The notes beneath the pieces are model-generated. The model ran no database searches, was not told where the DNA came from, and saw only the letters and a list, made by a program, of their open reading frames with translations. Positions 1 through 8,128 of a stretch of DNA of 64,000 bases are shown one piece after another. The stretch is from an uncultured Maribacter sp. (GTDB lineage: Bacteria > Bacteroidota > Bacteroidia > Flavobacteriales > Flavobacteriaceae), in the NCBI RefSeq assembly GCF_947496775.1, contig NZ_CANMDU010000001.1, positions 62,001 through 126,000 on the forward strand, in the 5' to 3' direction. The first letter of the stretch is position 1, and each line of letters begins with the position of its first letter. The position numbers and the translations under genes are program-made.

Positions 1-87
1 TACAGAAACCTCTTCTGTCTCCACTGTATTTTCTTGTGCTTCAGAAACAGAGTTTTCTAACTCTTCTTCTTTATTTTTATCACTCAT
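1..87 (-). CDS. Partial protein with acidic N-terminus, possibly GrpE
   Basis: Only the first 29 codons lie in the window; the gene continues past base 1. The N-terminus is strongly acidic and rich in Glu, Asn and Ser, starting MSDKNKEEELENS. Such disordered acidic tails are usual for bacterial GrpE co-chaperones, but many other proteins have them, so the name is a guess. A good Bacteroidota promoter lies just upstream at 125-158 on the same strand, so this is probably the first gene of a transcript. Confidence 0.5.
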   Translation of the reverse strand, partial: MSDKNKEEELENSVSEAQENTVETEEVSV

Positions 88-124
88 TTTTTAAGTCACT
101 TTTTATTTACCAAATTTGAAATGG

Positions 125-158
125 CAAAAGTACTGCCAATTCTTTAAAAATGTCAAAA
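125..158 (-). promoter_or_regulatory. Promoter for the partial gene at the window start
   Basis: On the minus strand TACTTTTG (125-132) matches the Bacteroidota -7 box TAnnTTTG. A TTG at 154-156 lies 21 bases upstream of it, as expected for the -33 element. The start codon at 85-87 is about 38 bases downstream of the -7 box. Confidence 0.5.
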
Positions 159-248
159 TGTCACGCAACTTTATAAAACATAAAATTAAATAAAGATTTT
201 ACATCGGAGAAATTTGCTCAAAAACCCTCACACAAGGAGTTTTTAATT

Positions 249-1190
249 CTATTTTTTATTATGTGTAGATACAATAGAAACTCTATCGCACAAGTCTTTA
301 AGAGCTAAACGTATATTCGGAAACAGAAACACAAAACCTTCTTCTTCTATTTTTTTACTACTAACCCTCTGACTTGCAAATAAGAGATAAGACATTTTAC
401 CTAAAATTAAACGCATAATAATTACTGGTATATTTGGTAAAAATAAAGGGCGATCTACTGCTTTTGCTATTTCTCTTACCATTTTTGTATTAGTTACTGG
501 ATTAGGTCCTACACCATTAAAAATACCTTCTAAATTGTTTTCCATTACAAACAAAAACATTCTTGCTACATCTTTAACATGAATCCAAGATTGCCATTGC
601 GCTCCATTACCAAAGGCTGCCCCAAGATAATGCTGTATTGGTTTTAGTAATTTTGGTAATGCACCTTTTTTTTCGGACAAAACTAATCCTATTCTTATTT
701 TAGATAATGCAAAATTAAACGTTTTAAAAGCATCTATTTCTTGTTCCCAGGCACGTACAACATCTCCCAAAAAACTGGAATCAACTTCCTTTTCATCTTC
801 CGTATAGTAATTTGATAAAGAATTAGGGTAAATACCTATTGCAGATGCAGAAATGAAAGAAGAAATTTCTCCTCCACCAAATTGTTGCAGTCCATTACGC
901 AGCGTTTTTAAGGAATTAATTCTACTGTCTAGAATTTGTCTTTTATTTTCAGGTGTCCACCTGGTAGCTATAGAACTTCCCGCTAAGTTTATAATAGATG
1001 TTACTCCTAGAAAACATTTTACATCTATTTCCCCTTTGGAGGGGTTCCAATAAAAACCTCGACATTCTTTTGTACTTTCAATTTTATCTCTAGAAGTAGT
1101 TAAATAATGTACCAAAAAGTTCTTAGAAAGACAGCATTCTACAATCTCTCTACCAACCAAACCCGTAGCTCCTGTTATTAGGACTTTCAT
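249..1190 (-). CDS. TIGR01777-family NAD(P)-dependent epimerase-like protein (YfcH/SulA type)
   Basis: This 313-residue protein has an N-terminal Rossmann fold with the dinucleotide-binding motif GATGLVG at residues 7-13. The downstream INLAGSSIATRWTPENK stretch and the WQSWIHVKDVARMF segment are typical of the TIGR01777 branch of the extended short-chain dehydrogenases. The C-terminal part carries the DUF1731-like tail seen in this family. The substrate is not known for the family and cannot be inferred here. It is transcribed alone, with the methyltransferase gene at 1309 upstream on the same strand and about 118 bases between them. Length is normal. Confidence 0.85.
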   Translation of the reverse strand: MKVLITGATGLVGREIVECCLSKNFLVHYLTTSRDKIESTKECRGFYWNPSKGEIDVKCFLGVTSIINLAGSSIATRWTPENKRQILDSRINSLKTLRNGLQQFGGGEISSFISASAIGIYPNSLSNYYTEDEKEVDSSFLGDVVRAWEQEIDAFKTFNFALSKIRIGLVLSEKKGALPKLLKPIQHYLGAAFGNGAQWQSWIHVKDVARMFLFVMENNLEGIFNGVGPNPVTNTKMVREIAKAVDRPLFLPNIPVIIMRLILGKMSYLLFASQRVSSKKIEEEGFVFLFPNIRLALKDLCDRVSIVSTHNKK

Positions 1191-1308
1191 TCCTCAAAGA
1201 TATAGGTTTTAATCCCTAATGAATATAGTTTTACAACCCTTTTAACAATAGATGTTAACTCATTGTTAGAAAACAAATAACTTCCTTCGCTTTTTAACTT
1301 TTTAGAGC

Positions 1309-1977
1309 TTAAATTCGGCTTTTATAACCTCTCAACATTTCTCTTTTCCCGGGAGGGCCAGGCAATCTTTCAACAATAAAACCAACAGCTTGCATTGCTC
1401 TACGCACACTTCCTTTTGCAGAATAAGTAACTAAGTATGCCTCTTCTTTTAATGCCAAGAACATAATTTTAAAAATTTCCTCCGTCCACAATTCTGGTTG
1501 TACACGAGCTCCAAAAGCATCAAAATAAATTAAATCAAAAGCATTATTATCTTCTATTTCTCTAAAATCTTTTTGTTCTTTTTTTAGCCTAAATTTTTCT
1601 GTAATCTTATTTTCATTCTCCCAAGTAACTGCATGCATTTTATGAAAAATATTTGAAAAGGCTTCCGCTTTTAACTCAGTTAAATAATTTAAAGAGCTTA
1701 ATTCTTCCGAAGATACAGGATAAGCTTCTATTCCTTTATAATCAATAGTTAAATTTTGTTTTTCAGCCTCCATACAGGTAATTAAAGCATTTAACCCCGT
1801 ACCAAAACCAATCTCTAAAATAGATAGATGCGTATTAGAAAATAGAGACAGCCCATGTTTTATAAAAACGTGATACGCCTCCTGTATTGCTCCGTGTTTG
1901 GAATGATATTGTTCATTCCATTCTGGTATATGAATGGTTTTAGAACCATCCGCTGTAGTAATTATTTCTCTCTTCAC
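1309..1977 (-). CDS. mnmD: tRNA U34 methyltransferase MnmD (MnmC2-like)
   Basis: This is a 222-residue SAM-dependent methyltransferase. The opening residues REIITTADGSKT and the segment HSKHGAIQEAYHVFI are hallmarks of the MnmC N-terminal/DUF752 family. The SAM-binding motif ILEIGFGTGLNAL lies at about residues 53-65, and the catalytic-side motif DLIYFDAFG with a following Pro is present. It is the stand-alone enzyme that completes mnm5(s2)U34 in the tRNA wobble position; it lacks the FAD oxidase half found in Escherichia coli MnmC. The stop of the DUF4920 gene upstream (2470-1979) is one base away, so the two are cotranscribed. Confidence 0.88.
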   Translation of the reverse strand: MKREIITTADGSKTIHIPEWNEQYHSKHGAIQEAYHVFIKHGLSLFSNTHLSILEIGFGTGLNALITCMEAEKQNLTIDYKGIEAYPVSSEELSSLNYLTELKAEAFSNIFHKMHAVTWENENKITEKFRLKKEQKDFREIEDNNAFDLIYFDAFGARVQPELWTEEIFKIMFLALKEEAYLVTYSAKGSVRRAMQAVGFIVERLPGPPGKREMLRGYKSRI

Positions 1978-1978
1978 A

Positions 1979-2470
1979 TTATTTTTTTAATAATACTCCT
2001 TCTGCCATAAAACCGTATGTCTTTTTTGTTTTTGTAATTTTAGCAATTTCTTCTTCTGACTTTCCAGAATCTTTTGCATAATGTTGTTGATCTTGTACAC
2101 TCATCTCTTCTACAAAAGCATAGCCACTTACTACTACTTCTTTTCCTTCAATATCTTTAGGCATAAAAAAGCCATAATCTTTAAAACGAACCATAACTTC
2201 CTGCTTACCTTCTACATCTAATTTCATCCAACAACCTTTAGCCTTACAAACATCTGAGACTGTTGCCGAAAATTTCACCTTTATAGTATCTGACACCTTT
2301 AATTTTTGATATTTTTCCAACGCCATATCAAAAGAAATCATTTTTTTAGTATTTATATTTTCCCCGAAGGAAGAATATTCTAAAGTATTATTTTCATCCG
2401 ATACAACTTCTTGTGAGTATACATTAACACACGTTACGAATAACACAATCAATATGTTAATTCTTTTCAT
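1979..2470 (-). CDS. DUF4920-domain exported protein
   Basis: The 163-residue product begins with a signal peptide (MKRINILIVLFVTCVNVYSQ). The mature part contains FGENINTKKMISFDMALEK, then VSDVCKAKGCWMKL with two Cys (about residues 75 and 80), then VRFKDYGFFMPKDIEGKEVV. This matches the DUF4920 family of Bacteroidota, which has an OB-like fold and no known function. A conserved CxxxxCW pair may bind metal or form a disulfide. It is upstream of mnmD with one base between the genes. Function remains unknown. Confidence 0.82.
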   Translation of the reverse strand: MKRINILIVLFVTCVNVYSQEVVSDENNTLEYSSFGENINTKKMISFDMALEKYQKLKVSDTIKVKFSATVSDVCKAKGCWMKLDVEGKQEVMVRFKDYGFFMPKDIEGKEVVVSGYAFVEEMSVQDQQHYAKDSGKSEEEIAKITKTKKTYGFMAEGVLLKK

Positions 2471-2576
2471 TTTTATTAAAATTTAATTTTCACTTTACAA
2501 AACTGATTAATTTTAAATAAAAAAGGAAGTGTAACTCGTAAATTTTTCTATTTTTATTCTTTAAACCATTTTTCTA

Positions 2577-3641
2577 ATGAACATTACAGAACAAAACATT
2601 ACGATTGAGAAAGTAAAACAATCCAAAATTAATCAGGTAGATTTTGATAATTTATCCTTTGGGAGTGTATTCACTGATCATATGCTGGTCTGTGATTATA
2701 AGGATGGAGCTTGGGAGGCACCAAAAGTTGTACCCTACCAACCTATTACATTAGACCCTTCTTCTAAGATTTTCCACTACGGCCAATCTATTTTTGAAGG
2801 AATGAAGGCTTACAAAGACAAAGAAGATACTATCTGGTTATTCAGACCTTTAGAAAATCAAAAGCGACTTAATATTTCTGCTAAGCGTATGGCTATTCCT
2901 GAAATTCCTGAAGAATATTTTATGGAAGGACTTAAAACTTTACTAAAAGTTGATAAAGAATGGATTCCACAAAATGAAGGTAGCTCTCTGTATATTAGAC
3001 CCTTTATTTTTGCCTCTGGAGAAGGCTTCCATGCCTCCCCGGCGAATGAATACAAGTTTATTATTGCTTGTGCTCCTTCTGGGGCTTATTTTTCTGGAAA
3101 AGTAAAAGTACTTATCGAAGAAAAATACTCTAGATCTGCAAATGGTGGTGTTGGTTATGCGAAAGCTGGAGGTAATTATGCTGGCCAATTTTACCCAACG
3201 CAATTGGCTGTTGACAGAGGCTATAATCAGGTAATCTGGACGGACGATAATACGCACGAATATATCGAAGAAGCTGGAGCAATGAATATTTTTGTTCGTA
3301 TAAACGATACCTTAATTACGGGCCCAACAAGCGATAGAATTTTAGATGGAATAACTAGAAAAAGCATTTTAGAAATTGCCAAAGATGAAGGTATTAAAGC
3401 TGAAGTAAGAAAAATAACTGTTTCGGAAGTAGTTGCTGCAGCTAAAGATGGCTCTCTTAAAGAAATGTTTGGTGCAGGTACTGCCGCCGTTATTTCTCCT
3501 ATTGCCGGATTCGGTTTTAGAAATACCGATTACGATTTACCAGAAATAGAAGACAGTATTGCTGAAAGATTAAAAAAGAGAATCACAGATATTCAATACA
3601 ATAGAGCTGAGGATACATTTGGCTGGCGCTACAAAGTTTAA
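2577..3641 (+). CDS. ilvE: Branched-chain amino acid aminotransferase
   Basis: This 354-residue fold-IV PLP enzyme reversibly transfers the amino group between Val, Leu or Ile and 2-oxoglutarate. The catalytic Lys is Lys196 in VGYAKAGGNYAG. The motifs HYGQSIFEGMKAY, SLYIRPFIFASG and EEAGAMNIFV are typical of the eukaryote-like type II BCAT found in Bacteroidota. Length is normal. It stands alone, diverges from the DUF4920-mnmD unit and is followed by a strong bidirectional terminator at 3660-3695. The annotated ATG directly follows an AT-rich leader without a clear Shine-Dalgarno site. Confidence 0.95.
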   Translation: MNITEQNITIEKVKQSKINQVDFDNLSFGSVFTDHMLVCDYKDGAWEAPKVVPYQPITLDPSSKIFHYGQSIFEGMKAYKDKEDTIWLFRPLENQKRLNISAKRMAIPEIPEEYFMEGLKTLLKVDKEWIPQNEGSSLYIRPFIFASGEGFHASPANEYKFIIACAPSGAYFSGKVKVLIEEKYSRSANGGVGYAKAGGNYAGQFYPTQLAVDRGYNQVIWTDDNTHEYIEEAGAMNIFVRINDTLITGPTSDRILDGITRKSILEIAKDEGIKAEVRKITVSEVVAAAKDGSLKEMFGAGTAAVISPIAGFGFRNTDYDLPEIEDSIAERLKKRITDIQYNRAEDTFGWRYKV

Positions 3642-3659
3642 TATTTCTATTTATTCAGT

Positions 3660-3695
3660 ATAAAAAAAAGGGGGCGAATTGCCCCTTTTTTTTAT
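3660..3695. terminator. Bidirectional intrinsic terminator between ilvE and the MazG-like gene
   Basis: The stem GGGGC/GCCCC (3671-3675 and 3681-3685) has the loop GAATT. It is flanked by an A run on the left and a T run on the right, which makes it work in both directions. The two flanking genes converge on it. Confidence 0.88.
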
Positions 3696-3709
3696 ACTAA
3701 ATAACAAGA

Positions 3710-4096
3710 TTACTTATCCAAAATCTCCTGAATATTTGGCTTAAAATAATTAGGCCCTTTTAACACCTTACCATCCTCCCTATATATAGGTTTGCCATCT
3801 GCTCCCAACTTACTCATATTACTTCGTTGAATTTCTTCAAAAACCTCTTCTATCTTATATTGCATACCATGTTCTAAGATAGTTCCACATAATATGTACA
3901 ACATATCTCCCAAGGCATCTGCCACTTCAACCATATCATTATTAGTTGCAGCTTCTAAATACTCTTTATTTTCTTCATCCATTAGGTTAAAACGTAACTT
4001 ATTTTTCGCCTCTCCTAAATCCGCCTTTTTGTCTTGACGTACTCCAAGCCCAAATGACTTATGAAATAACTCTACTGCTGCTATTTTATCTTTCAT
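3710..4096 (-). CDS. MazG-like nucleoside triphosphate pyrophosphohydrolase
   Basis: This 128-residue all-alpha protein contains the metal-binding pattern of the all-alpha NTP pyrophosphatases: DEENKEYLEA near residues 40-49 (ExxE helix), and VEVADALGDMLYIL near residues 57-70 (EExxD-like helix). The C-terminal region SNMSKLGADGKPIYREDGKVLKGPNY-like segment is typical of the bacterial subgroup annotated as nucleoside triphosphate pyrophosphohydrolase family. A role in hydrolysing non-canonical NTPs or dUTP is likely, but the substrate is not determined by the sequence. Single gene, convergent with ilvE. Confidence 0.82.
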   Translation of the reverse strand: MKDKIAAVELFHKSFGLGVRQDKKADLGEAKNKLRFNLMDEENKEYLEAATNNDMVEVADALGDMLYILCGTILEHGMQYKIEEVFEEIQRSNMSKLGADGKPIYREDGKVLKGPNYFKPNIQEILDK

Positions 4097-4144
4097 ATTA
4101 TTTTTTTATTGTTTTCCCTTAGATTTGCGTAAAAATATAAAAAT

Positions 4145-4333
4145 ATGTTCAGTACAGGGCAAATGATTTTTGCAGGACTTTTCGCAATCTCTTTTATCGC
4201 TATAATTGCGTTTTCTTACTTAAAAGACAAAAAAATGCATGCCAAAAACTATAAAGGAGTAAAATGGGTAGCTATTACCTTTATCATATTCTTAATATTC
4301 CTTTTCTGTATTAAGTTTATGTTCAAATATTAA
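4145..4333 (+). CDS. Small two-helix membrane protein
   Basis: The 62-residue product has two predicted membrane helices (about residues 5-25 and 43-60) joined by a basic loop containing KDKKMHAKNYKG. It has no recognised domain, and small proteins of this shape are common in Flavobacteriaceae. It diverges from the MazG-like gene with 48 bases between the start codons, so the two share a promoter region. Function is unknown. Confidence 0.65.
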   Translation: MFSTGQMIFAGLFAISFIAIIAFSYLKDKKMHAKNYKGVKWVAITFIIFLIFLFCIKFMFKY

Positions 4334-4413
4334 CTTTTAAATTACCTACACCACAAAAATGTAAGATTTGACAACATTATTTCAAAATACTGCGTATAAT
4401 ATAACAAACGTAG

Positions 4414-4421
4414 TAATTTTG
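4414..4421 (+). promoter_or_regulatory. -7 box upstream of the 59-residue protein and crcB
   Basis: TAATTTTG matches TAnnTTTG perfectly and lies 31 bases before the ATG at 4453. There is no clear TTG at the -33 position. It would drive the small protein and crcB together. I looked for a fluoride riboswitch between here and crcB and saw none. Confidence 0.4.
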
Positions 4422-4452
4422 CGTTATTCATTTAAAGGGGCAAAATAAACTA

Positions 4453-4632
4453 ATGATGACATTCTTTACCATACTTTTTGTATTAATAGCGCTAAACGCG
4501 ATAATGATGTTGTTTAGTCTTAAGAATATAAACCAAAAATCTAAATCTGGACAAGGCGAACTTTCTAATAACACAGACGCCAAAATATATCCAATAGATT
4601 TAGCTAATCCAAAGTACAAGAAAGCAGTATAG
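4453..4632 (+). CDS. Small single-pass membrane protein upstream of crcB
   Basis: The 59-codon frame starts with ATGATG and encodes one hydrophobic helix (about residues 3-22, MTFFTILFVLIALNAIMMLF) followed by a hydrophilic tail ending NPKYKKAV. It has a -7 box 31 bases upstream and ends 16 bases before crcB, so cotranscription is likely. The helix-then-polar-tail layout fits an expressed membrane microprotein. No family was recognised, and no role in fluoride export can be claimed from position alone. Confidence 0.6.
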   Translation: MMTFFTILFVLIALNAIMMLFSLKNINQKSKSGQGELSNNTDAKIYPIDLANPKYKKAV

Positions 4633-4648
4633 TTTATATCTTTAAGGT

Positions 4649-5017
4649 ATGAAACAATTGTTGCTTGTATTTTTAGGTGGGGGCCTAGGTAGCGTTCTTA
4701 GGTATTATATATCCAAAACTTTCAACTCGTTTTTTCATAATATTTTTTTAGGCACATTTATAGTTAATATAATAGGATGCTTAGTCATTGGATTTGTATT
4801 AGGCCTGTCTTTTAAAAACAACCTCCTAACTCAAAATCAAACCCTATTATTAACCACTGGTTTTTGTGGAGGCTTCACTACTTTCTCGACTTTTGCTTTT
4901 GAAGGCCATTCTGTTCTAAAAACAGGAGATTTTTTATATTTTACAATCTACACCATATTAAGTATAATAATAGGTATCGCCTCTATTGCATTAGGGTTAT
5001 GGTTATCAAAACTATAA
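4649..5017 (+). CDS. crcB: Fluoride channel CrcB/Fluc
   Basis: This 122-residue four-helix membrane protein carries the family signatures GGGLGSVLRYYISK near the N-terminus, LGTFIVNIIGC with the pore Asn, and TTGFCGGFTTFSTFAFE with the Thr/Phe-rich pore motif. CrcB forms dual-topology dimers that export fluoride. Length is normal for the family. It follows a 59-residue membrane protein and is not preceded by any recognisable crcB-motif riboswitch. Confidence 0.92.
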   Translation: MKQLLLVFLGGGLGSVLRYYISKTFNSFFHNIFLGTFIVNIIGCLVIGFVLGLSFKNNLLTQNQTLLLTTGFCGGFTTFSTFAFEGHSVLKTGDFLYFTIYTILSIIIGIASIALGLWLSKL

Positions 5018-5233
5018 TCTAATTCCCTTTCTGCCCCTTCTACATATTATTTACTCTTTTTTGTCCAAAGAATACATCTAACAAAAGAAGATTTAGATGC
5101 GTACACCCTTCCATAATTTATCTATACCATCACAAAATTGAGGAATTTCTCAAAACAAATTCACACATTTTAAACTTATAAATTATAAAACCCATAATTT
5201 AACAGGGTATATTTATTAAAATAATAAAAATAT

Positions 5234-5269
5234 ACAACATACCCCCTATTTTTTTAGGGGGTATGTTGT
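5234..5269. promoter_or_regulatory. Perfect 15-bp inverted repeat just upstream of the glnK -7 box
   Basis: The arms 5234-5248 and 5255-5269 pair perfectly around a T6 loop; the core reads TACCCCCT...AGGGGGTA. The right arm ends 8 bases before the -7 box at 5277. This is the position expected for an operator or activator site. A terminator for crcB is less likely, because crcB ends more than 200 bases upstream and no long T run follows. A similar TACCCCCCT block sits at the same distance from the glnA -7 box. Confidence 0.6.
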
Positions 5270-5276
5270 TTTAACA

Positions 5277-5284
5277 TATATTTG
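5277..5284 (+). promoter_or_regulatory. -7 box of the glnK-amtB-porin unit
   Basis: TATATTTG matches TAnnTTTG exactly and is 24 bases before the glnK ATG. The expected -33 position falls inside the inverted repeat at 5234-5269, which has no TTG there. This suggests activator-dependent transcription. Confidence 0.55.
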
Positions 5285-5307
5285 ACCCCATAAACAACAA
5301 ATTAGTC

Positions 5308-5646
5308 ATGAAAAAAATCGAAGCAATTATCAGAAAATCAAAGTTTGATGATGTCAAAGAGGCACTACATCAAATAGAGGTTAACTTTTTTAGTTACTGG
5401 GATGTAACAGGAGTTGGCAACGAGAAACAAGGACATGTATACAGAGGTATCGCTTACAGTACAGCAGATATACAAAGAAGATACCTATCCATAGTTGTAT
5501 CCGACGATTTCTTACAAAAAACAGTGGATGCACTTTTAGAAGCTGCCTACACAGGTAATGTTGGTGATGGAAAAATATTTGTTTCTGACATCCAAGAAGG
5601 ATACAGAATTAGAACCAAAGAAAGCGGTCACGCAGGAATCAACTAA
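5308..5646 (+). CDS. glnK: PII nitrogen-signalling protein GlnK/GlnB
   Basis: The 112-residue protein starts with MKKIEAIIRKSKFDDVKEAL as PII proteins do. It has a T-loop around residues 37-55 with YRGIAY, where the second Tyr aligns with the Tyr51 uridylylation site of E. coli PII. It ends with the PII signature GDGKIFVSDIQEGYRIRT. PII senses ATP/ADP and 2-oxoglutarate, and here would gate the ammonium transporter encoded 32 bases downstream. The glnK-amtB pairing is widely conserved. The T-loop sequence after YRGIAY (STADIQRRY) is unlike the proteobacterial VDFLPK stretch, as in other Bacteroidota. Confidence 0.93.
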   Translation: MKKIEAIIRKSKFDDVKEALHQIEVNFFSYWDVTGVGNEKQGHVYRGIAYSTADIQRRYLSIVVSDDFLQKTVDALLEAAYTGNVGDGKIFVSDIQEGYRIRTKESGHAGIN

Positions 5647-5678
5647 AAAAACTAACCAACAACTAAAATTATTACAAT

Positions 5679-6923
5679 ATGGACGCAGGATTATTTACAG
5701 CCAATAATGTATGGATGATGCTAGCAACAGCTCTAGTATTCTTTATGCATACCGGTTTCGCCTTTTTAGAAATAGGCTTAACAAGACAAAAAAACACAAT
5801 TAACATTTTATTTAAAAATATATTTATTATTACAGGAGGCCTTCTTCTTTATTACGCTTGGGGTTTTAACTTAATGTACCCAGGTTTTGAGGACGGAGAC
5901 ATGGGAATTCTTAAATTCTCTATGGACAGCTTTGGAATATCTGCTCCTGAAAATGGAATGACAGCTGATTACGCAGATGGTGGATACACATGGTGGACAG
6001 ATTTCTTATTCCAAGGAATGTTTGCAGCTACAGCGGCTACTATTGTATCTGGAGCTGTTGCGGAAAGAATGAAAATTGGTTCTTTCATGATTTTCACAGT
6101 TATCTATGTAGGTCTTGTATACCCTATAGTAGGAGCATGGAAATGGGGTGGTGGATTCTTAGACAACTGGGGATTCTATGACTTCGCAGGTTCTACATTA
6201 GTACACTCTGTTGGAGGATGGGCTGCATTAGTTGCTGTTGCATTATTAGGTTCTAGAATTGGAAAATTCGGAACCGATGGCAAACCAAAAGCAATACCAG
6301 GACACAACATACCTTTAGCAACTGCAGGAGTTCTTATTCTTTGGTTAGGATGGTTTGGATTCAACGGTGGATCTGTTCTTTCTGCCGACCCAGAATTAAC
6401 TTCTTTAGTACTAGTTACAACTAGTTTAGCTGCTGCTGCTGGTGGATTTGGGGCTTTTATCACCTCAACAATACTATACAAAAACTTAGATTTAACAATG
6501 TTCTTGAATGGTATTCTTGGAGGTTTAGTAGGTATTACTGCTGGTGCAGATTTAATGTCTCCTAACGAAGCTGTTGTTATAGGCTTTATAGCTGGTATCA
6601 TTATAGTATTTGGTGTTTCTTTAATAGACAAATTAAAATTTGATGATCCAGTAGGTGCTATTGCAGTACACTTAATATGTGGAACATGGGGAACATTAGC
6701 CGTAGGTCTTTTCGGTAGCATGGCTGGCTTTGACCAATTCCTAACGCAACTATACGGAGTATTAATAGTAGGTGCATTTTGCTTAATAACCTCAGGTATT
6801 ATTCTAGGCGTACTTAAAGCTACTTTAGGATTAAGAGTTTCTAAAGAAGAAGAATTGGAAGGATTAGATATTCATGAACACGGAATGGATGCTTATTCTG
6901 ACTTTAGAATGAACCAACACTAA
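5679..6923 (+). CDS. amtB: Ammonium transporter AmtB
   Basis: This 414-residue inner-membrane protein of the Amt/MEP/Rh family has about 11 hydrophobic segments. The twin pore histidines are His176 (LVHSVGGWAALV) and His331 (AVHLICGTWGT). The family signature around residues 205-230 (AIPGHNIPLATAGVLILWLGW-like) is present. The C-terminal cytoplasmic tail ends with GLDIHEHGMDAY, the segment that contacts GlnK. It is the second gene of the glnK-amtB-porin unit and is followed by a hairpin. Confidence 0.95.
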   Translation: MDAGLFTANNVWMMLATALVFFMHTGFAFLEIGLTRQKNTINILFKNIFIITGGLLLYYAWGFNLMYPGFEDGDMGILKFSMDSFGISAPENGMTADYADGGYTWWTDFLFQGMFAATAATIVSGAVAERMKIGSFMIFTVIYVGLVYPIVGAWKWGGGFLDNWGFYDFAGSTLVHSVGGWAALVAVALLGSRIGKFGTDGKPKAIPGHNIPLATAGVLILWLGWFGFNGGSVLSADPELTSLVLVTTSLAAAAGGFGAFITSTILYKNLDLTMFLNGILGGLVGITAGADLMSPNEAVVIGFIAGIIIVFGVSLIDKLKFDDPVGAIAVHLICGTWGTLAVGLFGSMAGFDQFLTQLYGVLIVGAFCLITSGIILGVLKATLGLRVSKEEELEGLDIHEHGMDAYSDFRMNQH

Positions 6924-6932
6924 AAAAACAAT

Positions 6933-6958
6933 ACGGAGTGTTGTTCTAACACTCCGTT
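6933..6958 (+). terminator. Hairpin after amtB
   Basis: The arms ACGGAGTGTT (6933-6942) and AACACTCCGT (6949-6958) form a perfect 10-bp stem. It is followed by TATTTACACTTTTTT rather than a clean T run, so it may attenuate or process the transcript between amtB and the porin gene instead of stopping it fully. Confidence 0.6.
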
Positions 6959-7026
6959 ATTTACACTTTTTTCACACAAACTAAAATAGTCCTCTTAAAT
7001 AGAATGGACAAGAAAATTATTGAATT

Positions 7027-8073
7027 ATGAAAACGATTATGAGTACAAAATCTTTAAAAAACATCTTCGCATCTGCTTTAATGCTAGCTGCAACAGCTAC
7101 TACTTTCGCTCAGGAAGAAGAAGCTGCAGAAAAGCCAAAGTTAGAAATTAGCGGTAGTGTTGATGCTTACTATAGAACAACATTTAATGATGCAGGTGCT
7201 GCTACAACTGCTACCTCTACGTCATTTGCAAACCAAACAGGATTTGCTTTAGGTATGGCAAACTTAGTTGGATCATACGAAACGGGTTCTACAGGTGTAG
7301 TTGTAGATTTAGTTTTTGGACCAAGAGGTACTGAAGCTACTTTTAACAATGATGTCTTAAATGGCATTATTAATCAGGCTTACGTGTACTGGAATGTTTC
7401 AGAGAAAACTACTTTAACAATTGGACGTTTTAATACTTTCTTAGGATATGAAGTTATAGCTCCACAAGGAAATTTCAATTATAGTGTTTCTCATTTATTT
7501 TCCAACGGGCCTTTCTCTCATATGGGGCTGAAAGCTGACTTTGCTTTATCTGATGATGTAAGTTTAATGGTTGGTGTAATGAACCCATGGGATACTAATG
7601 ACATTTCAGGAACTGGAGAGTATTCTTTTGGAACTCAATTAGGAGTTCATGGACAATACTTAAACCTGTACTATGACAGTGGCAAAAATGATGGCCTTGG
7701 TTTTGAAATAGATTATACTGGTGGATTCGATATTACTGACAGCTTTTTCTTTGGAATTAATGCTGCTTATAATAACAATAGCGAAACAGACACTGGATTC
7801 TACGGAGCTGCAATATACCCTCAAATTGCTACTTCAGATGCTTTCTCCTTAGGCTTAAGAGGTGAATATTTCGTTAAAACTGCTGATGGTTTTGAAGACG
7901 CCCCTGTAACTGCTTTAACATTAACAGGAAGCTTTACTAAAGATAATTTAATTATTAAGCCTGAAATTCGTTTAGATACTTTTGGAAATGATAATGAACC
8001 ATATTTAGATAGCGATGGAAACGCAACAAATAATCTTTCTTCTTTTGCTTTAGCAGCAATCTACTCTTTCTAA
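7027..8073 (+). CDS. Outer-membrane beta-barrel porin (OmpL/BBP2-like)
   Basis: The 348-residue product has a signal peptide ending near residue 28 (TTFAQ). Many alternating amphipathic strands follow, including EISGSVDAYYRTTF, TLTIGRFNTFLGYE and a closing strand ending SSFALAAIYSF with C-terminal Phe. This fits the putative beta-barrel porin-2 family. It follows amtB, and a porin after glnK-amtB is a recurring arrangement in Bacteroidota. A role in passage of ammonium or small nitrogen compounds through the outer membrane is inferred from position only. The ATG at 7027 may be replaced by one at 7039 (MSTKSLK). Confidence 0.8.
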   Translation: MKTIMSTKSLKNIFASALMLAATATTFAQEEEAAEKPKLEISGSVDAYYRTTFNDAGAATTATSTSFANQTGFALGMANLVGSYETGSTGVVVDLVFGPRGTEATFNNDVLNGIINQAYVYWNVSEKTTLTIGRFNTFLGYEVIAPQGNFNYSVSHLFSNGPFSHMGLKADFALSDDVSLMVGVMNPWDTNDISGTGEYSFGTQLGVHGQYLNLYYDSGKNDGLGFEIDYTGGFDITDSFFFGINAAYNNNSETDTGFYGAAIYPQIATSDAFSLGLRGEYFVKTADGFEDAPVTALTLTGSFTKDNLIIKPEIRLDTFGNDNEPYLDSDGNATNNLSSFALAAIYSF

Positions 8074-8098
8074 GAAAGAAAACAAGTTCATAATGTTA

Positions 8099-8128
8099 AA
8101 GGCTCAGCAGCAATGCTGGGCTTTTTTA
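8099..8128. terminator. Terminator between the porin gene and the DUF1684 gene
   Basis: The arms GCTCAGCA (8102-8109) and TGCTGGGC (8114-8121) form an 8-bp stem with one G-T pair, followed on the plus strand by seven T. The two genes converge here. Confidence 0.8.

Noticed and set aside
2943-3257. Minus-strand frames inside ilvE
   Set aside because: They are antisense to a well-conserved enzyme and have no family features or promoter.
4334-4648. Fluoride riboswitch before crcB
   Set aside because: No recognisable crcB-motif pseudoknot sequence was seen; a small coding frame fills most of the interval.
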